Source: JBBQVZ01 sp963695975 (GTDB lineage Bacteria; Actinomycetota; UBA4738; HRBIN12). Taken from it: DNA of 64,000 bases. Below are positions 59,995-64,000 of this stretch, in pieces. The notes beneath the pieces are model-generated. The model saw only the letters and a program-made list of their open reading frames with translations, had not been told where the DNA came from and did not search any database. Positions within the stretch are counted from its first letter, which is position 1. Every line of letters starts with the position of its first letter. The DNA lies in contig CAVOIB010000009.1 in assembly GCA_963695975.1 (NCBI GenBank), positions 1 to 64,000 on the forward strand, in the 5' to 3' direction. The translations under genes and the position numbers were made by a program.

Positions 59995-60933
59995 TTACGC
60001 AAGGCCGCGGCCGCAGCGTGCCGGGAGAACGTTGGCGTCGAGGAGCTCTTCGACGGTCACTGAGGAGAAGGTCGACCGGTCCGCGAGGAGGCCTCGGTAT
60101 CGAGCGCACGCGTCATCGTAGTCCGTGTTGCCGGTGGGGCGGACGACGACGTAACGGCCCCAGCTCCACCTGCTGCTCGCATGCTGGAGCATCGACAGCA
60201 GCAGCAGATGCTCGAGCCACATCTCGGCGAGATCGGTCTTCCCCTTGATCGGCGCGATCGCCCCCGCCTTGAAGGCGCGCGATCTCTCGGCAACCTCGAG
60301 ATACCGCCGGAGGTTGCGCGGCTTCGGTGTCTCGGGCTTGGCTCGATCGTGGTACCTGATGTCGAGGCCGATGATCCCCTGTGTTCCATCACCGAGGTCG
60401 AGCACGAACGCCGCATCGAACGAGATAAGACTCCCTATGTACGCACGATCGAGTCGTCCCGGGGAGTGCTCGAAGCGGACGTCGGACACCGTGCCGGGCA
60501 CGTCCGGCCACCAGGTATGAACCACCCGGTCGGCGAGCCCAAGGTCGGCTGCCAGGTCGCCGAACAGGTTGAAGGCCATCGTCGTCGACCACAGCAGATC
60601 GGCCCACAGCCGCTGGCGGTCGAACGTCTGGTGAGGCTCCTTGGCCGACGTTCGAGCCTTCGCCGCGTCCAGTGCCCCTGCGGTCAGGAAGTTCGCGCCG
60701 GTCTCTCGAGCGTAGTCGAGCGGGAGGCGACTCCCGACAAGCCGCACAGTCCCGCCCGGCTTCGGCGCGATCGGCTGCGAACCGATCGGATGCCCCTCCG
60801 CCTCACGCCACTGTGACTGATGGTAGCGGAGCCTTCGACGAAACTCGGTCATCTGCGGTCGCCGCGGTACCCGGTCGTCCGCCTCCCAGCAGTGCGCGGC
60901 CTCGAGCTCCTGCCTCGACAGATCCTCACCCAC
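59995..60933 (-). CDS. PGN_0703-like putative restriction endonuclease
   Basis: A 312-residue protein resembling the PGN_0703 family of PD-(D/E)XK nucleases. FRRRLRYHQSQWREAEGHPI, then FNLFGDLAADLGLADRVV, and SLISFDAAFVLDLGDGTQGI (D173 as candidate metal acid) are seen. The catalytic (D/E)xK is represented by GLDIRYHD (D191, R193), where Lys is replaced by Arg, so activity is uncertain. A GTG at 60933 lies seven bases after TACTAT on the minus strand, pointing to a leaderless start. No methylase is adjacent. Confidence 0.6.
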   Translation of the reverse strand: MGEDLSRQELEAAHCWEADDRVPRRPQMTEFRRRLRYHQSQWREAEGHPIGSQPIAPKPGGTVRLVGSRLPLDYARETGANFLTAGALDAAKARTSAKEPHQTFDRQRLWADLLWSTTMAFNLFGDLAADLGLADRVVHTWWPDVPGTVSDVRFEHSPGRLDRAYIGSLISFDAAFVLDLGDGTQGIIGLDIRYHDRAKPETPKPRNLRRYLEVAERSRAFKAGAIAPIKGKTDLAEMWLEHLLLLSMLQHASSRWSWGRYVVVRPTGNTDYDDACARYRGLLADRSTFSSVTVEELLDANVLPARCGRGLA

Positions 60934-60939
60934 GTCGGA

Positions 60940-60945
60940 ATAGTA
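60940..60945 (-). promoter_or_regulatory. -10 box of the PGN_0703-like gene
   Basis: TACTAT on the minus strand, with the GTG start codon six bases downstream, so transcription would start at the codon itself. Confidence 0.45.
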
Positions 60946-61302
60946 CGGCGCTCTCTTCGAGAGATATTTTCGAGACGCTGGCTCAGCACGGCCCAACGTC
61001 GCCCGTAGCGGTAGAGGTAACGTTCGGCGTGGGAACGCGCCTGCCGCTTCCGATATCGGACGTTGATCCATCGAGGAACACGACGGTGAACCGGGGCACG
61101 ACGTGTCAAAGAAGTACACTTGTGAAGGACGCGACCTCCGTTAGCGTGAGGAGAAGTAGGAACTCACGGGATTCGCCTCCGACCCAGTCCCATCGCTGGT
61201 CTCAGCGTGGGCTTGATACCCCGAGCGGGCTTTCGCTCTCGATCTGGCTCAGATTGGCCTCAGCGCCAGGGGCATCGTTATCCACGGATCGAAGGAGAGC
61301 AC
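60946..61302. other. Intergenic region with no supportable gene
   Basis: It lies between divergent genes and contains their promoters and the ribosome site GAAGGAGAGC of the 61303 gene. One frame across 60955-61150 has a mildly protein-like composition, but no start, motif or family is evident. Confidence 0.5.
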
Positions 61303-61608
61303 ATGGAGTACGTACGCATCGCGAAATACACGATCAACAAGGGCACCTTCCAGGAGATCGCCGACAAGGCGAAGATGGACCTGCTCCCCAAGTTCCAGAA
61401 GCAGACCGGGTTCATCCGCTACGGGTTGGCTGACATGGGCGAGCAGAACTGCCTGTCGATCAGCCTTTGGAACACGCGTGAAGATGCTGTCGCCTCAGAA
61501 ACTGTGGCGGCAACGTGGACCCGCGAGAACCTCGGCGACAAGGTTGTCCTGAAGTCGAGTCACGTCGGGACCCTCGCCTTCCTCGAAGGCGTGCCGGCGA
61601 CCGTCTAG
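61303..61608 (+). CDS. ABM-like ferredoxin-fold protein
   Basis: A 101-residue product. MEYVRIAKYTINKGTFQEIA, then GFIRYGLADMGEQNCLSISL, and WNTREDAVASETVAATWTRE show the beta-alpha-beta layout of antibiotic-monooxygenase-like proteins (strand followed by W-N/D-T). GAAGGAG lies seven bases before the ATG. It is followed by a strong hairpin terminator. The substrate is unknown. Confidence 0.75.
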   Translation: MEYVRIAKYTINKGTFQEIADKAKMDLLPKFQKQTGFIRYGLADMGEQNCLSISLWNTREDAVASETVAATWTRENLGDKVVLKSSHVGTLAFLEGVPATV

Positions 61609-61660
61609 CAACACGTTCCATACGCACCGATCGCGACGCTGACTGAGCAGAGCGATCGTG

Positions 61661-61691
61661 GAGGGGAACCCACTTGGAGTGGGTTCCCCTC
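61661..61691 (+). terminator. Strong hairpin terminator
   Basis: GAGGGGAACCCACT (61661-61674) and AGTGGGTTCCCCTC (61678-61691) form a perfect 14-base stem with loop TGG, followed by TTGC. It lies 52 bases beyond the stop of the ABM-like gene. Confidence 0.75.
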
Positions 61692-61906
61692 TTGCATCAC
61701 GCGGTAGCTCCGTGCCGACGTCGAGCGGCTCCGTAGCCGCGTGAGCAAGCGGGGACCGTACGGGTCGTCCGAGTATCGGTTCCGGCGTACGGCATAGTCA
61801 GGTGTCGGCCGATCACCGCCCGCGGATGAGTAGCCGTGTCTACCTGATGATGGGGGTTTGTTCGCGAACCGGTTATCGCCACCACCCGGGGACCGATATT
61901 GCCTAC

Positions 61907-62107
61907 ATGGACATCTACTGGGTCGTCGAGTGCCAGGTGTGCGGCCGATCGGTCGGCATCGGAGGCCAGGTTCCGGCAACGTCGGCGATGGGACCACATG
62001 CCATGTTGGGACCCCACGGCGAGCCCGTCGTAGACGGATCACGGTGCATCGGTTCTGATCGCCCTGGGATCTGGACGATCCGAGAACCGGACCGCTTCGC
62101 GCGCTGA
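61907..62107 (+). CDS. Possible small cysteine-containing protein
   Basis: A 66-residue product: MDIYWVVECQVCGRSVGIGG, then a middle rich in Gly/Pro, and a single further Cys (DGSRCIGSDRPGIWTIREPD). The CxxC suggests a metal or redox site. GATATT lies just upstream and could be a -10 box. No family is recognised. Confidence 0.4.
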   Translation: MDIYWVVECQVCGRSVGIGGQVPATSAMGPHAMLGPHGEPVVDGSRCIGSDRPGIWTIREPDRFAR

Positions 62108-62159
62108 GCGGTTCGGGGCGGTCCGGGGGGGCGCCACCGTCGAACGCGCGCCGCCTCCG

Positions 62160-62319
62160 CGGGCAAACAGAACCCGACCCAAGTGGCGGTGCTCATGGAC
62201 GTCGCCGACTTGGATGCCGTCATGGCCGCGATGCAGACCCGGCGATGGCCGAGGCGATGGAATATGACGGCGTGCTTCCAGACACGTTGGTGTTCCTCGT
62301 CGAGGCAGAGTTCCCTTAG
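62160..62319 (+). pseudogene. Frameshifted remnant of a small ABM-like or related protein
   Basis: One frame gives GKQNPTQVAVLMDVADLDAV then MAAMQT. After a one-base shift near 62240 the next frame gives PAMAEAMEYDGVLPDTLVFL then VEAEFP and a stop at 62319. Together they read as the C-terminal ~50 residues of a small ferredoxin-like protein. No start is visible on the 5' side. The GYD gene begins 31 bases later. Confidence 0.5.
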
Positions 62320-62349
62320 ACTCTTCGGGCACGCAGGGAGGAGGGCGCT

Positions 62350-62670
62350 GTGCCCAAGTACATGTGGAAGGTTTCCTACTCCATCGACGGGATCCGCGGG
62401 CTCGTGAAGCAAGGAGCCGTTGATCGTGCCGCGCAGATCGGCCAGATCACCGGCGCGAACGGCGGAACGGTGGAGGGCTTCTACTTCGCGTTCGGGGACA
62501 CGGACGCCTACGTCATCGCCGACCTGCCGGGCGACACGACCGCGGCTGCTATCGCACTCGCCGTCGCCGCGTCCGGCGCAGCCGGGATCGAGACGGTGAA
62601 GCTACTCACGCCGGCCGAAGTCGATGAGGCCCGAAGCATCCAGACGGGGTACGTGCCGCCCGGCGTCTGA
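62350..62670 (+). CDS. GYD domain protein
   Basis: A 106-residue GYD-family protein (dimeric alpha-beta barrel related fold). MPKYMWKVSYSIDGIRGLVK, then EGFYFAFGDTDAYVIADLPG (the GYD-like region is GDTDAYVI), then GIETVKLLTPAEVDEA. The GTG start has GGGAGGAGG upstream. The function of the family is not known. It lies among several other ferredoxin-like small genes. Confidence 0.85.
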   Translation: MPKYMWKVSYSIDGIRGLVKQGAVDRAAQIGQITGANGGTVEGFYFAFGDTDAYVIADLPGDTTAAAIALAVAASGAAGIETVKLLTPAEVDEARSIQTGYVPPGV

Positions 62671-62775
62671 GCGGACGCGGAAGAGGTGCGCGCCTCCGTC
62701 CGAGGCGTAGCTGTTCGAGGGCGAGCGGATCGACGTATCGTTCGCGCGACCACCTAGACGAGAGAGGATCGCGGG

Positions 62776-63072
62776 ATGGGATGTCTCCTGGCGTTGATGG
62801 CGGCGTTCGCGCCGCGTCTGGTGTTTCTGATCATCTGGATCGCGCGACCCACGTACGTGAACGCGGTATACGACACGTGGATCCTCCCGCTCCTCGGGTT
62901 GATCTTCCTTCCCTTCACGACGCTGATGTGGACCCTGCTCGGCGCGCCGCCGCTCGGCGTACACGGCTGGGACTGGCTGTGGATCGGCATCGCCGTCGCA
63001 CTCGACCTCGGGCACTATGCCAACACGTACGCCCAGCGGGACTCGATGCCGGGACGCGCCTCGGCCGCCTGA
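62776..63072 (+). CDS. Small membrane protein
   Basis: A 98-residue product with three predicted helices (LLALMAAFAPRLVFLIIWIA; WILPLLGLIFLPFTTLMWTL; LWIGIAVALDLGHYA). RLVFLIIWIARPTYV with PLLGLIFLPFTTLMW resembles small actinobacterial membrane proteins of unknown function. GAGAGAGG precedes the ATG. It lies 29 bases before the UroD-like gene. Confidence 0.7.
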   Translation: MGCLLALMAAFAPRLVFLIIWIARPTYVNAVYDTWILPLLGLIFLPFTTLMWTLLGAPPLGVHGWDWLWIGIAVALDLGHYANTYAQRDSMPGRASAA

Positions 63073-63101
63073 CCCCCCTCGTGAGCGGTGAGGATCTGAC
63101 C

Positions 63102-64000
63102 ATGACGCCGCGCCAACGCGTGCTGGCAGCGATAAGCCACGAGGAGCCGGACCGCGTCCCGATCGTTCTGGGGGTGAGCAACGCGACCGGCATCAAGATG
63201 AAGCCGTACCGCGAGCTCAAAGAACTGCTCGGTATCGACGCTGACGACCGGTACCTCTACCGCTGGCCCGAGCTGGGGACGGCCGCGGTCGACGAGGAGA
63301 CGCTGCTTCGCCTCAGGTCCGATGTCCGGGGCGTCCTCGATGTCGAACCGGCCTGGGTTCTCGAGAGGAACGCCGCCCGCGCGCCGCATGCCGACTACAT
63401 CAACTCGTGGGGCTCGGGCGCCCGGGAGATCCGACCGGGCGAGTGGTTCCCGATGGTATGCCCGATGGCGTCGGCAACGACCGTCGAGGAGATCGAGGAC
63501 TACCCCTGGCCGGACATGGACGATCCCAGCCGTGTCGCCCACGTCGCTGCGGAGGCTGCTCGTCTCGCTGCCGAGAACCGCTACGCGATCATGGCAACGC
63601 CCTGGCTGCTCTTCCCCCTGGAGCGGGCATTCGCCATGCAGGGCATGGACACGTTCCTGATGAACCTCGCGCTCCATCCGGAGTTCGCTGAAGCGCTGCT
63701 GTGGAAGATCCAGGAGCGGTGCAAAGTGCTGATGGGTCACTTCTTGAAGGCGCTCGGTGACAACGTCGACATCATCAAGATCGGCGACGACCTCGGTACC
63801 CAGGAGAGCCTGTTGATGTCCCCGGACATGTATCGCCGCATCCTCAAGCCCATCCACGCCGACTACATCCGCTTCATCCGCGAGCGGACGCCGGCCAAGG
63901 TCTTCTTCCATACCGATGGCGACGTGTTCCCGCTGATCGACGACCTGGTCGAGATGGGGATCGACATCCTCAACCCGATCCAGACCTCGGCCGGCAAGAT
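63102..64000 (+). CDS. Uroporphyrinogen-decarboxylase-family protein, cut by the window end
   Basis: The first ~299 residues of a UroD/MtaA-like TIM-barrel protein, open to base 64000. MTPRQRVLAAISHEEPDRVP is the exact family start, followed by ATTVEEIEDYPWPDMDDPSR, FPLERAFAMQGMDTFLMNLA, VDIIKIGDDLGTQESLLMSP, and VFFHTDGDVFPLIDDLVEMG. The substrate-site motif looks like the methyltransferase/MtaA branch rather than heme UroD. GAGG lies eight bases before the ATG at 63102; a GTG at 63081 is possible. Such proteins often act in corrinoid-dependent demethylation or unknown aromatic or sugar pathways. Confidence 0.85.
   Translation, partial: MTPRQRVLAAISHEEPDRVPIVLGVSNATGIKMKPYRELKELLGIDADDRYLYRWPELGTAAVDEETLLRLRSDVRGVLDVEPAWVLERNAARAPHADYINSWGSGAREIRPGEWFPMVCPMASATTVEEIEDYPWPDMDDPSRVAHVAAEAARLAAENRYAIMATPWLLFPLERAFAMQGMDTFLMNLALHPEFAEALLWKIQERCKVLMGHFLKALGDNVDIIKIGDDLGTQESLLMSPDMYRRILKPIHADYIRFIRERTPAKVFFHTDGDVFPLIDDLVEMGIDILNPIQTSAGK

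Overview
The window is high-GC and gene-dense, with many 1-4 base gene overlaps. It looks like a chromosome segment of a free-living, probably soil or sediment, member of the Actinomycetota. This rests on UPF0182, a DUF2342-type zinc metalloprotease, a DUF5319-like protein, a Mycobacterium-order LigD (polymerase, phosphoesterase, ligase) with Ku, a glnB-glnD pair, and many start codons placed 6-9 bases after a -10-like hexamer (leaderless starts). I cannot place it below phylum. I see no rRNA, CRISPR array, transposase or integrase. The one tRNA is an initiator tRNA.

Layout. 1-5.4 kb: cell-surface glycan genes (GT2, methyltransferase, acyltransferase, FAD oxidoreductase, membrane glycosyltransferase), every one broken by single-base frame changes while homology stays continuous. 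5.4-8 kb: intact argG-argH. 8-11.4 kb: sensor kinase plus ABC-2 exporter. 11.5-18.3 kb: deacetylase-like enzyme, zinc-ribbon protein, LigD and Ku of end joining with an M24-fold enzyme between them, and a double GNAT. 18.3-21.1 kb: nitrogen signalling (glnB, glnD).

21-32 kb is an accessory zone rich in damaged genes: a cyclase lacking a usable start and its C-terminus, a McrB-like AAA gene whose DUF2357 partner lacks the nuclease end, a frameshifted membrane protein, an ABC ATPase reduced to its first residues, and a secreted beta-helix protein. It also holds three copies of an unrecognised ~85-90 bp element that can fold as a pseudoknot, and a tandem palindromic operator in front of a ribbon-helix-helix gene.

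32-47.7 kb: ordinary genes, including a complete BMP-type nucleoside ABC transporter beside upp, a DAHP synthase with an aromatic-rich leader peptide and competing hairpins (probable attenuator), moaE-mreB, and a Lon-type PDZ protease. 47.8-53.7 kb: UPF0182, aldehyde dehydrogenase, nucleotidyltransferase, DinB. 53.7-57.5 kb: a family of long palindromic repeats between a PrmC-like enzyme, a reductase, a cupin-cyclase fusion and tRNA-fMet. 57.6-64 kb: small stress or metabolic proteins, a K+-channel-like protein, a PGN_0703-like nuclease, and the start of a UroD-family enzyme that runs off the window.

Functional themes: double-strand-break repair (Ku/LigD), nucleoside uptake and salvage (BMP transporter plus Upp), control of aromatic amino acid synthesis by transcript folding, and cyclic-nucleotide signalling (two cyclase genes, one dead, and two stand-alone cNMP-binding proteins).
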